A stretch of DNA of 64,000 nt from Gammaproteobacteria bacterium. Its GTDB lineage: Bacteria > Pseudomonadota > Gammaproteobacteria > SZUA-229. Of this stretch, positions 1 to 8,652 are shown one piece after another. The notes under the pieces were generated by a model. The model worked only from the letters and a program-made list of their open reading frames with translations, was not told where the DNA came from and did no database searches. Numbering within the stretch: position 1 is the first letter of the stretch; every line of letters starts with the position of its first letter. The stretch is taken from assembly GCA_029882355.1 (NCBI GenBank), contig JAOUKV010000014.1:1-64000 (forward strand), given 5' to 3'. The position numbers were made by a program, and so were the translations under genes.

Positions 1-1
1 A

Positions 2-229
2 TCAGTTCTGCAAAAAGCGGTAGCAAACGCAAGAGCAAAGGCAAAGATCATTAAACGCGTCTCGCCGCATACTCTAAGACATAGTTTTGCTACACACCTG
101 TTAGAAAACGGTGAAAATATTAGGGTGCTACAAGTGCTGTTAGGTCATAACGATGTTAAAACTACAGAAATATATACTCATGTGATGCAGAAGAATCATG
201 ACAATGTCAAAAGCCCACTCGATGATTAA
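2..229 (+). CDS. Integron-type tyrosine recombinase (IntI), C-terminal fragment
   Basis: Only the last 75 codons are in the window; the gene runs off the left edge. The fragment holds the end of a tyrosine recombinase catalytic domain: the box [13 protein letters not shown] with catalytic Arg and His, the LLGH box with the next His, and IYTHV with the nucleophilic Tyr. The tail KSPLDD matches the usual end of integron integrases (xxSPLD) rather than XerC/XerD, which is why IntI is preferred. The IntI-specific internal segment is outside the window, so the assignment depends on the tail. In most integrons attI and the cassettes lie on the 5' side of intI, which here is off-window. No attC-like site was found downstream. 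Recombinase family is secure; integron type is likely. Confidence 0.85.
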   Translation, partial: SVLQKAVANARAKAKIIKRVSPHTLRHSFATHLLENGENIRVLQVLLGHNDVKTTEIYTHVMQKNHDNVKSPLDD

Positions 230-293
230 GCTGTAACCTTATTCAGTTCATCTTTAAATGTTCGATTTTTGTACGCATAATCAGAGATTGCGC

Positions 294-584
294 TTAATTA
301 ATAGTGCTGGCTTCTTTTTCTTCGAGTAGGACCTGATTGTCGTAAGCTATTAATATTTTTTCGAAGATACCAATTTCATCGTCTTCGTCTTTTTCGAATT
401 CGTAAGCGTCTGGTTCAGCACCGAGTATTTTTTCAAAGCGGTCTATTTCATTGGCAAGTTCTGGGTTGAATTTCATGGCTTTCATGTACATGTTGCGTGC
501 GCCGGCGAGAAATTCATCGCGAAAGTCCGGGTCGCGATTAATGCGTTCACGGGTTTCAGATTTTTTTTCGTCACTGAGTGGCAT
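294..584 (-). CDS. Small acidic hypothetical protein
   Basis: Encodes 96 residues with no signal peptide or membrane segment. The protein is mostly charged and predicted helical, with acidic patches in the middle (EFEKDEDDE) and near the C-terminus (LLEEKEAS). A GGGAGAAT-type ribosome binding site stands just before the ATG on the minus strand, which supports translation. It is transcribed convergently to the integrase fragment and in the same direction as the J-domain gene, 128 bases away. I do not recognise the family and assign no function. Confidence 0.55.
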   Translation of the reverse strand: MPLSDEKKSETRERINRDPDFRDEFLAGARNMYMKAMKFNPELANEIDRFEKILGAEPDAYEFEKDEDDEIGIFEKILIAYDNQVLLEEKEASTIN

Positions 585-712
585 GATGATTCTCCCAAAT
601 ATATTGGTTGTTGGCCGGTAAAGTCATATTTTAACGTGTGCGATGTTGCAGATAAAGCGGGCACATTATGCGCCATTGGTGCTGGGTATATAAACCCTGA
701 GTCGATGTGGTG

Positions 713-1195
713 TTAGCCGAGTAATGTGTCCTTGGCTTGATTGATCTGCGCGGCAAGATAATCCGAACCACCCCGGTCAGGGTGTACTTTCTGCATCATG
801 CGTTTGTGAGCCTTGATAATTTCTTCTTTAGTCGCATCAGGCGGAATACCGAGAATGTCGCAAGCCTGTTTATGGTTCATTGCGGTTTGCGATGGCGACT
901 GTTGATTGCTCTGTTGCTGGTTCGAATTACTCGCCTGCTGCCGAACTTTGTTGAGTATGGGGAGATAGCGTAATAATTGAGCCGCTTTTGGCAGTAAGGC
1001 GACTGCACCAGTTATAGCCGCTGTAATAAAGTTGAGTCGACCAGTTATAGCGAGAAAACCCAGTACCACAATAACACTGCCAGCGATCGACCAGATGATC
1101 AGCTTTTTCTTTTCTTCACCTTTGGCTTTTTTGATCTTGAACCAGATCAGGTAAGCGATGGCGGCAATAGCGAGAATGATGACAAATCGTGACAT
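713..1195 (-). CDS. Membrane-anchored J-domain protein (DnaJ-like)
   Basis: A 160-residue protein with an N-terminal membrane segment (about residues 3-19), a second at about 33-50 and a weaker one at about 54-69. A Gln/Ser-rich linker (87-104) follows, then a C-terminal J domain (about 107-160). The HPD tripeptide needed to stimulate Hsp70 ATPase is at residues 138-140, followed by GGSDYLAAQINQAKDTL, typical of the TIM14/Pam18-like short J domain. It is expected to recruit DnaK to the inner face of the cytoplasmic membrane; the client is unknown. It lies divergently to the DUF924 gene. The family is confident, the specific role is not. Confidence 0.85.
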   Translation of the reverse strand: MSRFVIILAIAAIAYLIWFKIKKAKGEEKKKLIIWSIAGSVIVVLGFLAITGRLNFITAAITGAVALLPKAAQLLRYLPILNKVRQQASNSNQQQSNQQSPSQTAMNHKQACDILGIPPDATKEEIIKAHKRMMQKVHPDRGGSDYLAAQINQAKDTLLG

Positions 1196-1261
1196 GGGTG
1201 TTGATTATACGGGTGTTCTTGTTTTTTGGTGAAATTTATATCGTATACAATTTATAATCAA

Positions 1262-1870
1262 ATGATGAATGAGACGATTGAAAGAATATTAGATTACTGG
1301 TTTGGCGGATTTCCTGATGCCTATAGTGCGGATCTGTCGCGCCAGGCAATGTGGTTTGAACAGGGGTATAAATACGATCAGGAAATTTTCATTGAATTTG
1401 GTGCTGTTTATCAACGTGCTATCGAAGGCGAGTTGGAGCATTGGCTGGATATACCCAGAGGCCGACTGGCAATAATCGTACTGCTAGATCAGTTTTCGCG
1501 GCATATTCACCGCGGCTATCCTGAGGCGTTTGCACAGGATGAAAAAGCCCAGGCAATCTGTCTTGAAGGTATTGGTGCGGGTGATGATTTTAGTCTGCAT
1601 CCGGTAGAACGTAGTTTTTTCTACTTACCACTACAACATGCGGAAGACGGTGAAAAACAGAAATGGAGTATTCAAGCCTACAATCAGTTGCTCGCCGATG
1701 TGCCGGAAACGCATCAGCAGCCCTACAGAGAAATGCTGGAATACGCCATGAAGCATCACTATGTCATCGAAAATTTTGGCCGTTTTCCAGAGTTAAATGA
1801 GATTCTTGGGCGCGTAAGCACACCGGAAGAAATAGCCTTTATGGAGAATAGGGAGTACGCATTCTTGTAA
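1262..1870 (+). CDS. DUF924 family protein
   Basis: About 202 residues, matching the usual length of the DUF924 (COG3803) family. Family features are the opening ILDYWFG, the segment LAIIVLLDQFSRHIHRG, and the histidine-containing stretch FFYLPLQHAED. The fold in the family is all-helical and TPR-like, and its biochemical role is not established. Start chosen at the first ATG of MMNETIER; an upstream in-frame TTG would add 12 residues not typical of the family. No strong ribosome binding site is visible. The gene stands alone between divergent and convergent neighbours. Confidence 0.85.
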   Translation: MMNETIERILDYWFGGFPDAYSADLSRQAMWFEQGYKYDQEIFIEFGAVYQRAIEGELEHWLDIPRGRLAIIVLLDQFSRHIHRGYPEAFAQDEKAQAICLEGIGAGDDFSLHPVERSFFYLPLQHAEDGEKQKWSIQAYNQLLADVPETHQQPYREMLEYAMKHHYVIENFGRFPELNEILGRVSTPEEIAFMENREYAFL

Positions 1871-1934
1871 GGCTGATCGTAAGCCCTTTCAATATATGAA
1901 TACTTGCCATCAATGCGCAAAGGCCGGCTGGTGA

Positions 1935-3605
1935 TCAGTGATCTACGTATTTGTCCCTGATTTCTCTACGCAGAATCTTGCCGACATTAGTTTTTGGAAG
2001 TTCCTTGGCGAAGATAACAGTCCTTGGGATTTTATAGCCGGTCAGGTTTTCGCGACAGAAAGCTATGATGGCTTCTTCTGTTAAATCGGGATTTTTTTTC
2101 ACGATCACTGCCAGCACAGACTCACCGCTTTTCTCGTCAGGTTTACCAACCACACCAACTTCAAGCACGTCCGGGTGTTCAGAGATAACGTTTTCAATTT
2201 CGTTGGGAAAGACGTTGAAGCCGGAAACCAGAATCATATCTTTTTTGCGATCGACGATTTTAACAAAGCCTTGTTCATTCATTATGCCGATATCACCGGT
2301 ATGTAACCAGCCATCTGCGCTGAGTACATTGGCGGTTTCTTTCGGGCGTTGCCAGTAGCCTTGCATGACCTGTGGGCCACGTATGCAAATTTCTCCGGAT
2401 TCACCGATTGGCATTTCATTCCAGTCATCGTTTTGAATAGATACCTCGGTTGATGGAATGGGTAGCCCTATCATGCCGTTAAACTCCTGAAGATCCATTG
2501 GGTTCATGCACGCCGCAGGCGATGTTTCAGTTAAGCCATAGGCCTCAACAAGCGTGGTGCCGGTGGTTTCTTTCCAGCGCTCTGCGACTGAATGTTGTAC
2601 CGACATGCCGCCGCCTAATGCCAGTATTAATTTCGAGAAATCTACATTTTTAAATTCAGGTTGATTGAGCAAGCCATTGAATAATGTATTAACCCCTGTG
2701 ATGCCCGCAAATTTAAGGTCTTTTATTTCTTTGATGAAGCCATTCAGGTCACGTGGGTTCGTGATCAGGTAATTCATCCAGCCCTGCTTCATAAAAGTCA
2801 GGCAGTTAGCCGTGAGTGAAAAGATATGATAAAGCGGAAGTGCGGTGATGATGATTTCTCGTTTATCACCCACTAATGTTTTTATCCATGCAGAAGCTTG
2901 TTGCATATTCGCAATCAAGTTCTTATTGGTTAACACCGCTCCCTTTGATACGCCTGTGGTGCCCCCTGTGTACTGCAAAAAAGCAATGTCATTATGATTT
3001 GAGGCGACAGTTTCAAAGTGATGCCGTGAACCAGACTTAATGGCTTTTTTGAACATAACGGCGCTGGGAAGTGAATATGCGGGCACCATTTTTTTTATAT
3101 ATTTCACCACCAGATTAATAATGGCAGATTTCGGGAATGGCAACATATCACCCATACGTGTGACGATAATGTTTTTTATGCCGGTTTCTGTTACCACCTG
3201 CTGTAGTACGCTGCAGAAGTTTTCCAGGATAATGATGGTTTCTGCACCTGAGTCATTGAGCTGGTGTTTGAGTTCACGGGCAGTGTATAACGGGTTGGTG
3301 TTAACCACGACAAGACCTGCACGCAGAGCGGCAAAAATAGCGACAGGATTTTGTAAAAGATTGGGCATCATAATGGCGACGCGGTCACCTTTTTTTAAGC
3401 CCAGTTCATTTATAAGGTAAGCACCAAGCTGATCGGTGTAAGTCTTGATTTCAAGATAGCTTAATGATTTACCAAAATTAGAAAATGCAGGGAGATCAGA
3501 AAATTTTTCTACACTCTGGTCAAAGACTTCAGCAATAGAAGCGTATTCATCTATGGAGATGTTTTCAGGTATGCCGTCAGGGTAACTGTTTAACCAGGGT
3601 TTCAT
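1935..3605 (-). CDS. fadD: Long-chain fatty acid--CoA ligase FadD
   Basis: Activates fatty acids to acyl-CoA with ATP at the inner membrane. The protein is 556 residues, close to E. coli FadD (561), and is alignable along its whole length. The AMP-binding P-loop-like motif YTGGTTGVSKGA, the adenylate motif YGLTETSPA, and the FACS signature WLHTGDIG followed by VDRKKDMILVSGFNV are all present, as is the C-terminal catalytic Lys motif KTNVGKILRREIRD. Start chosen at MKPWLNSYP because an AAGGAGAA ribosome binding site lies 6 bases upstream; a longer MKEKIM start would place that site inside the gene. It is 76 bases downstream of the TRAP permease gene on the same strand, so it is probably the last gene of that operon and may act on the transported substrate. 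Confidence 0.96.
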   Translation of the reverse strand: MKPWLNSYPDGIPENISIDEYASIAEVFDQSVEKFSDLPAFSNFGKSLSYLEIKTYTDQLGAYLINELGLKKGDRVAIMMPNLLQNPVAIFAALRAGLVVVNTNPLYTARELKHQLNDSGAETIIILENFCSVLQQVVTETGIKNIIVTRMGDMLPFPKSAIINLVVKYIKKMVPAYSLPSAVMFKKAIKSGSRHHFETVASNHNDIAFLQYTGGTTGVSKGAVLTNKNLIANMQQASAWIKTLVGDKREIIITALPLYHIFSLTANCLTFMKQGWMNYLITNPRDLNGFIKEIKDLKFAGITGVNTLFNGLLNQPEFKNVDFSKLILALGGGMSVQHSVAERWKETTGTTLVEAYGLTETSPAACMNPMDLQEFNGMIGLPIPSTEVSIQNDDWNEMPIGESGEICIRGPQVMQGYWQRPKETANVLSADGWLHTGDIGIMNEQGFVKIVDRKKDMILVSGFNVFPNEIENVISEHPDVLEVGVVGKPDEKSGESVLAVIVKKNPDLTEEAIIAFCRENLTGYKIPRTVIFAKELPKTNVGKILRREIRDKYVDH

Positions 3606-3681
3606 TATTTTCTCCTTCAAAATTACGCTTGATGCTGAGCAGCTAGGATAACGCTATTAAGTTTAAATTTCACCTGCTTTG

Positions 3682-4944
3682 TTAGTTTTTCCACCACAGC
3701 GATAGTTCAGGGATGTAGGTGATAATCATTAGCCAGACAAACATCAGCAATAGAAATGGCAGGGTTGCTTTAAATAGTTTTACGACAGGCTGCCTGAATC
3801 GCTCACTGGCAATAAAGAGATTGATACCAACTGGTGGTGTTGAGTAGCCAATTTCAAGATTAGCAAGAAAGATGATACCAAGATGAACCGGGTCAATGCC
3901 ATAACGAACTGCCAGGGGGAGTATCAGTGGTACAACAACAACGATAGCAGAGAAAATATCCATCATTGCGCCTACCAACAACAGGAATAAATTTAGTAAC
4001 AATAAAAATTGCAACTTGCTATCGATATGCTGTTCCAGGAAAGCCAGCATCTTCATGGGGATTTGCGCATCGATTAATAAATTGGTGAGTCCTAGTGCAA
4101 TTAGTAAAATGATAAGCAGGCTACCAAATAATACGCTGGCTTCGATGAGCAGGGGAAATAATTGCGTGCGCAAGTTAATCTGGTGATAAACACTTGTTTC
4201 AATAAATAGTACGTAGCTGGCGGTTACAGCTGCTGCTTCCATAATGGAAACAAAACCACCGAAGATACCAACGATAATAGCTACTGGTAACAGCAGATCC
4301 CATGCACATCCGCGGGCACTGCTGATAAGTAGTGATAGTTTGAATTCAGTACGTGCTACGGCATGCTTGTGTCCCATAAACGAGCTGTATAGTGCCAGCA
4401 TGATCATGAGCAAAATACCGGGTACGATGCCAGCCATGAACAATTTTTCGATGCTAACACCGGCAACAATGCCGAAGACTAGAATGGCAAGACTTGGTGG
4501 AAAAAGAAGTCCTAATGAACCCGAAGTGGTTAACAGGCCCAGTGAGAATTTTTCTTTGTATCCTTCATCTTTGAGTATTGGATAAAGCAGTCCACCGAGA
4601 GCAAGAATGGTAACGCCGGAGGCGCCAGAAAACATGGTGAAAAAAGCACAGGCACCAATGCTGACGATGGCAAGTCCACCAGGTAACCAGCCAAAGGCGG
4701 CTCGAAAAAAGCACACCAGCCTTTGAGGTGCGCCACCGGATGACATAATTACACCGGAGAGAATAAACAGGGGTAGTGCAATCATATTAGGTGAGGAGGC
4801 CAGACGATTCATTTCAATAATAAGTAGATCAGGGCTAAGATCTAAAGCCTGGCTGGCAAGCAGTCCTCCAGCGGCGAGGGCAGAAAATAGTGGTACGCCA
4901 AGTAAGGCGATAATAATCAGAAGAATGATAGCTAAGGTAATCAT
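3682..4944 (-). CDS. dctM: TRAP transporter large permease (DctM family)
   Basis: A 420-residue, very hydrophobic protein with about 12 predicted membrane segments, the size of DctM permeases. DctM-type features include the opening loop LGVPLFSALAAGGLLA, ALPLFILSGVIMSSGG, the glycine-rich FTMFSGASGVTILALGGLLYPIL, and the C-terminal LEIGYSTPPVGINLFIAS. It moves the substrate with Na+ together with the small subunit. Its ATG overlaps the stop of the small-permease gene in an ATGA, so the two are translationally coupled. Substrate is not readable from the permease itself. Confidence 0.95.
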   Translation of the reverse strand: MITLAIILLIIIALLGVPLFSALAAGGLLASQALDLSPDLLIIEMNRLASSPNMIALPLFILSGVIMSSGGAPQRLVCFFRAAFGWLPGGLAIVSIGACAFFTMFSGASGVTILALGGLLYPILKDEGYKEKFSLGLLTTSGSLGLLFPPSLAILVFGIVAGVSIEKLFMAGIVPGILLMIMLALYSSFMGHKHAVARTEFKLSLLISSARGCAWDLLLPVAIIVGIFGGFVSIMEAAAVTASYVLFIETSVYHQINLRTQLFPLLIEASVLFGSLLIILLIALGLTNLLIDAQIPMKMLAFLEQHIDSKLQFLLLLNLFLLLVGAMMDIFSAIVVVVPLILPLAVRYGIDPVHLGIIFLANLEIGYSTPPVGINLFIASERFRQPVVKLFKATLPFLLLMFVWLMIITYIPELSLWWKN

Positions 4945-5417
4945 TTATCTTCTGATACAGGGCAGACTGGTTTAAAACATAGAAAAAAGAAGTGCAGGCT
5001 GAGCAGTGAAAAACCAAGCGGGTATATGAGGGTAAATGGTAAAGCCCAGCGTTCATTGGCGGGTGCATATTGCCATTCATCCAGACAAAACTGAATGGCG
5101 GGATAACACATTGTTGCACACACCAGCGCGGTGAAAAACCATAAGGGTGTGCAAAGCCGGTTTAACCACTTCTTACTTAATAGCGGCGAGAGTGCATCAA
5201 TTTTAATATGGCGTAATTGTGGTGTGGCCAGCACCGCGCCCATGCCACCACAAACGAGTAATAAGTGGCGGTTAATGATTTCAATTTCCGGATAACCAAA
5301 ATCGAAGATGTTACGAATAATGATCTGAAATATCGAAAGTACCAGCATTAAAAACAGGCTGCCTGCGGCAGCCCAGCTTTCAATAGTAATCAGTTTTTTT
5401 TCTAAGGTACGTAGCAA
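4941..5417 (-). CDS. dctQ: TRAP transporter small permease (DctQ family)
   Basis: A 158-residue protein with four predicted membrane segments (about 15-37, 48-65, 88-108 and 128-148), the standard DctQ topology. The motif EIEIINRHLLLVCGGMGAVLATPQLRHIKID, of which the H-I-K-I-D end is typical of the family, lies between segments two and three. It has the 4-base overlap with the large permease and only 8 bases separate it from the binding-protein gene upstream. Together with DctM it forms the membrane complex. Confidence 0.93.
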   Translation of the reverse strand: MLRTLEKKLITIESWAAAGSLFLMLVLSIFQIIIRNIFDFGYPEIEIINRHLLLVCGGMGAVLATPQLRHIKIDALSPLLSKKWLNRLCTPLWFFTALVCATMCYPAIQFCLDEWQYAPANERWALPFTLIYPLGFSLLSLHFFFLCFKPVCPVSEDK

Positions 5418-5425
5418 GTTGGAGG

Positions 5426-6448
5426 CTATTTTTTAGGGGTGTGGCTAATTCGATATTTTTCAAGCAAATCACGAGCCTTGTTGGAAAAGCTGGCAGGTAT
5501 GTAGTCAGTGTTTTCCAGGTGTTTGGCTGCCTGATCTCTAATGCGAAGAAATTCTTTCATCTCCTGATCATTCCAGTCCCACAGGAATTGAATGCCATAG
5601 CGTTCAAGAAGATTGCGGCTTCGTTCATTTTCAAAGCGCGCATTTTTACGAATTTTGTCACTCATTATCTTGCCAGTGGTTTTTAACATCTGTTGAAGAT
5701 CTTTGGGTAATTTGTCAAAAAAACGATTACTGATGACCAGGCCGCCGATGGCATTAGTGACAGAAATATTGGTGCTGTATTTGAGTTTAGTGTGCCACTG
5801 TAGGCCGATAGCGCCGAAGGTGGAAATATAAACAGTGTCGATGCTGCCATGTTTGGCAGAAAGTTGGGAATAGACGTCGATGATAGAGAGTGGCACCGGT
5901 GAGATGTCTGCAGCTTTAAAAAACGCTTCGCCCAATGGGTCTCCCTGCCACAACCAGATGCGACTCTTCTTCATGTCATCGATGGATTCAATTTTATGTT
6001 GTGAGAAAAAGTGGATGAACCCAACTTCCGGCCAGCCTAGTAGCTCGAAGCCATTCTGTTTGAAACCAATTTCTATCTCCGGCATTAATTGGTCACGAAC
6101 ATAATCGGATTCGCTGGTATTTTTGAACAAAAATGGCATTTCAAGAACACGCGCAGGTGAATAAATTCTACCAATGCCATAGCCAGTGAATAGGCCGCCC
6201 TGTAACTGGTTTTTGCGAATTTTACGTAAGACATCAGGTTCATCGCCCATAACGCCACCCGAATACATTTTTACTTTTAAACGGCCCTGACTTTTTGTTT
6301 CAATTTCTTTAACCCAGTTATCAAGTATGATTGACCAGGCTGTGCCGGTGGGTAGCAGGGTTGCGAATTTAAGTATGTATGTTTCTTTAGCAACAACCTG
6401 TGAAGAAGAAAAAATCGCAATGAATAAAATAAGGGTCCTTAGAACCAT
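5426..6448 (-). CDS. dctP: TRAP transporter periplasmic binding protein (DctP/TatP-like)
   Basis: A 340-residue protein with a signal peptide cut after SSQVVA, followed by the DctP fold: LKFATLLPTGTAWS, then MPFLFKN and the lobe-II segment IDVYSQLSAKHGSIDTVYIS. In canonical DctP proteins the segment DDLKGLKIR carries an Arg that clamps the substrate carboxylate; here the equivalent stretch is DDMKKSRIWLWQ, so a Trp (residue 165) seems to replace it. The gene overlaps the TatT-like lipoprotein gene by 10 bases. A TatT partner and the missing Arg both point to a substrate unlike the usual small dicarboxylates. Family is certain; substrate is inferred. Confidence 0.92.
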   Translation of the reverse strand: MVLRTLILFIAIFSSSQVVAKETYILKFATLLPTGTAWSIILDNWVKEIETKSQGRLKVKMYSGGVMGDEPDVLRKIRKNQLQGGLFTGYGIGRIYSPARVLEMPFLFKNTSESDYVRDQLMPEIEIGFKQNGFELLGWPEVGFIHFFSQHKIESIDDMKKSRIWLWQGDPLGEAFFKAADISPVPLSIIDVYSQLSAKHGSIDTVYISTFGAIGLQWHTKLKYSTNISVTNAIGGLVISNRFFDKLPKDLQQMLKTTGKIMSDKIRKNARFENERSRNLLERYGIQFLWDWNDQEMKEFLRIRDQAAKHLENTDYIPASFSNKARDLLEKYRISHTPKK

Positions 6449-7296
6449 TTCTCTTCCTCTTTAAGTAACATCACAGCTTTTCGTTTAGCTATTTGATTGA
6501 GTAATACCAGGTCCGGGTGTAAATCTACGGGCGCGTTAATGATTTTTGTCAGTCGATTATGAAAATCTTCCTGATCCATTTTTTGTCGTGAAAGGTATTG
6601 AGCCTGCAATAAATCGGCAACTAATAAATCGTTATTTGTAATTTCGCGGGCACGGTCAAAATGTGCTTCAGATTTTTTGAAGTCACCACCGAACATGGGT
6701 GATCGGCCGCCGTAGAAAACGCCAAAGTACATGTGGGCACCACCATAGTAAAAGGTGTCATCCAGTTCCAGTACGCGTTGCATTAATGCCGTAGGTTTGG
6801 GTAATTCGATCAGGCTTTCAGATTTGTCGCGATTCTGGTCTATCCATTTTGCCCAGTTGCTGGCCGTCCAGAAAAGAGCGCCTACATCGTCATCATCCAT
6901 TTTCATCAGTGCTGCTTCTAATTCATCCATGGTGCCATTTCTAATGTTTTTGTAGCCGTTGACGTCGAGTGCATGTAATCCATGTTTCAGCCCGCGCAAA
7001 TAAAAGTTGACGGCGCGTTGGCGTTTATTGTCTTCATTGAAACCATAAGCCAGACCGTAATAAGCCTGGGCAGCATAGACACGTAGAGAGTCATTATCGG
7101 GATCGATACTAATCATGCCTTCCAGCATATTGAGATTAGTTGGGATAGAGTTTTCCGCTAGTTGCAGGTCAGCTTCCTGATTTAGGGCGTATATGCCGCC
7201 TTCGATCAGGGGGGTGGAGGCGCGAACCAGCATTTGATCGATGGAGCAACCGCTGATAACGGCACTAATGAGCAGCAGTAGGGTAATTCTGATCAT
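6439..7296 (-). CDS. TRAP-associated TPR lipoprotein, TatT family
   Basis: A 285-residue protein with a lipoprotein signal (lipobox ISGC, Cys17), then helical repeats of TPR type including SIDPDNDSLRVYAAQAYYGLAYG and an FYYGGAHMYFGVFYGGRSPMFGGD stretch characteristic of the TatT (Tp0956-like) family. In Treponema, TatT binds the TRAP solute-binding protein TatP and has a central hydrophobic opening; such systems are called TPATs. Here it is the first gene of the operon TatT-DctP-DctQ-DctM-FadD and overlaps dctP, as expected for a partner protein. It likely sits on the periplasmic side of a membrane and passes ligand to DctP. Confidence 0.88.
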   Translation of the reverse strand: MIRITLLLLISAVISGCSIDQMLVRASTPLIEGGIYALNQEADLQLAENSIPTNLNMLEGMISIDPDNDSLRVYAAQAYYGLAYGFNEDNKRQRAVNFYLRGLKHGLHALDVNGYKNIRNGTMDELEAALMKMDDDDVGALFWTASNWAKWIDQNRDKSESLIELPKPTALMQRVLELDDTFYYGGAHMYFGVFYGGRSPMFGGDFKKSEAHFDRAREITNNDLLVADLLQAQYLSRQKMDQEDFHNRLTKIINAPVDLHPDLVLLNQIAKRKAVMLLKEEEKWF

Positions 7297-7343
7297 GATG
7301 CTTGTTTCTACCTGGGAATTTGTTGGTATGTAGTGGCCTAATA

Positions 7344-8573
7344 CTAATGGAAAAACCAGTATCCCGCCATAAAAGCAGTGGTGATACCTGCGGCATCGGC
7401 AATTAAAGCACAGGTAATAGCGTGACGAACGTGGCGGATACCGACACTGCCGAAATAAACAGCGAGTACGTAGAAGGTGGTTTCGGTGCTGCCCTGTAAA
7501 ATGGCAGCGAGTGTAGCGGGGAAGGAATCGACGCCGTGGGTGCTCATGGTTTCCAGCATCATGGCACGGGCACCGCTGCCACTGAGGGGTTTCATTAACG
7601 CCGTGGGCAGCGCCTGGATGAAATCGGTGTTGAAGCCAAACAGTGTGAACATGTATTCAACGCCGATTAGTATGCCATCGAGCACACCACTGGTACGCAA
7701 TACGCCGATCGCAACCAGCATACCGACCAGATAAGGAATGAGCTTGATGGCAACATCAAAACCTTCTTTGGCGCCGTCGATAAAGGCATCGTAGACATTG
7801 ACCTTTTTCCACCAGCCATAGCCCAGAAATAACATGATCAGGCTAAATAATGTCAGATTACCGAGCAGGCTGGAGATGGCTGAGATTTGATCAGTGGGCT
7901 GGCTAACCAGATAGCTGGCCAGGCCACTCAATAATAAAGTGAATCCGGCAAAGTAAGTGAGTACGACTTTATTTAACAGGTTAATTTTTTGGACATATGA
8001 TACCGCTAGCAGGCCGGCCAGTGTTGAGGCCGAGGTGGCGAGCAGAATGGGAATAAAAACCGCCGCAGGATCAGCGGCACCCTGCTGGGCACGATACATG
8101 AAGATGGTAATGGGCAGCAGTGTGACCGAAGAGGTGTTCAATACCAGGAATAGAATTTGTGCATTACTGGCGGTCTCTTTATCCGGATTGAGCGACTGCA
8201 TATCCTGCATGGCTTTCAAACCCATTGGTGTGGCAGCGTTATCCAGGCCGAGCATATTGGCGGCAATGTTCATGGTGATACTGCCATGGCTGGCATGGCC
8301 ACGGGGAATTTCCGGCATCAATTTTAAAAACAGCGGCTCAAGGCCACGAGAGAGAATATTGATTAACCCCGCCTGTTCAGCGATACGAAATAAACCCAGC
8401 CACAGGCACAAGACGCCAATCAGACCGATAGCAATTTCAACGCTCAGTCCAGCCATGTCGAAAGTAGATTGAACCAGGGCGGCAAAGATGTCGGCGCGAC
8501 CGTTAATCAGCCATTGATAAAGCGCGGTTGCAAAAGAGACGGCAAAAAAACCAAACCAGATATGTACCAGCAT
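7344..8573 (-). CDS. Fused SpmA/SpmB-like nucleoside-recognition domain membrane protein
   Basis: A 409-residue integral membrane protein with two 'nucleoside recognition' (Gate) domains, equal to a fusion of Bacillus SpmA and SpmB. The SpmA half has the conserved SITMNIAANMLGLDNAATPMGLKAM region (about residues 98-122). The SpmB half ends with SGARAMMLETMSTHGVDSFP and ILQGSTETTFYVLAVYFGSVGIR. Such fusions are common in non-sporulating proteobacteria, where the transported compound is unknown. It lies 47 bases upstream of the TatT gene on the same strand, so it might be co-transcribed with the TRAP operon, although the link in function is unclear. Confidence 0.9.
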   Translation of the reverse strand: MLVHIWFGFFAVSFATALYQWLINGRADIFAALVQSTFDMAGLSVEIAIGLIGVLCLWLGLFRIAEQAGLINILSRGLEPLFLKLMPEIPRGHASHGSITMNIAANMLGLDNAATPMGLKAMQDMQSLNPDKETASNAQILFLVLNTSSVTLLPITIFMYRAQQGAADPAAVFIPILLATSASTLAGLLAVSYVQKINLLNKVVLTYFAGFTLLLSGLASYLVSQPTDQISAISSLLGNLTLFSLIMLFLGYGWWKKVNVYDAFIDGAKEGFDVAIKLIPYLVGMLVAIGVLRTSGVLDGILIGVEYMFTLFGFNTDFIQALPTALMKPLSGSGARAMMLETMSTHGVDSFPATLAAILQGSTETTFYVLAVYFGSVGIRHVRHAITCALIADAAGITTAFMAGYWFFH

Positions 8574-8652
8574 TCAGAATCCTGAATCGTTTAGTGGATA
8601 ACAGGATGAAGAATGCAGGTAATGTAGATCTGGCGCAACTCTGATACTTAAT

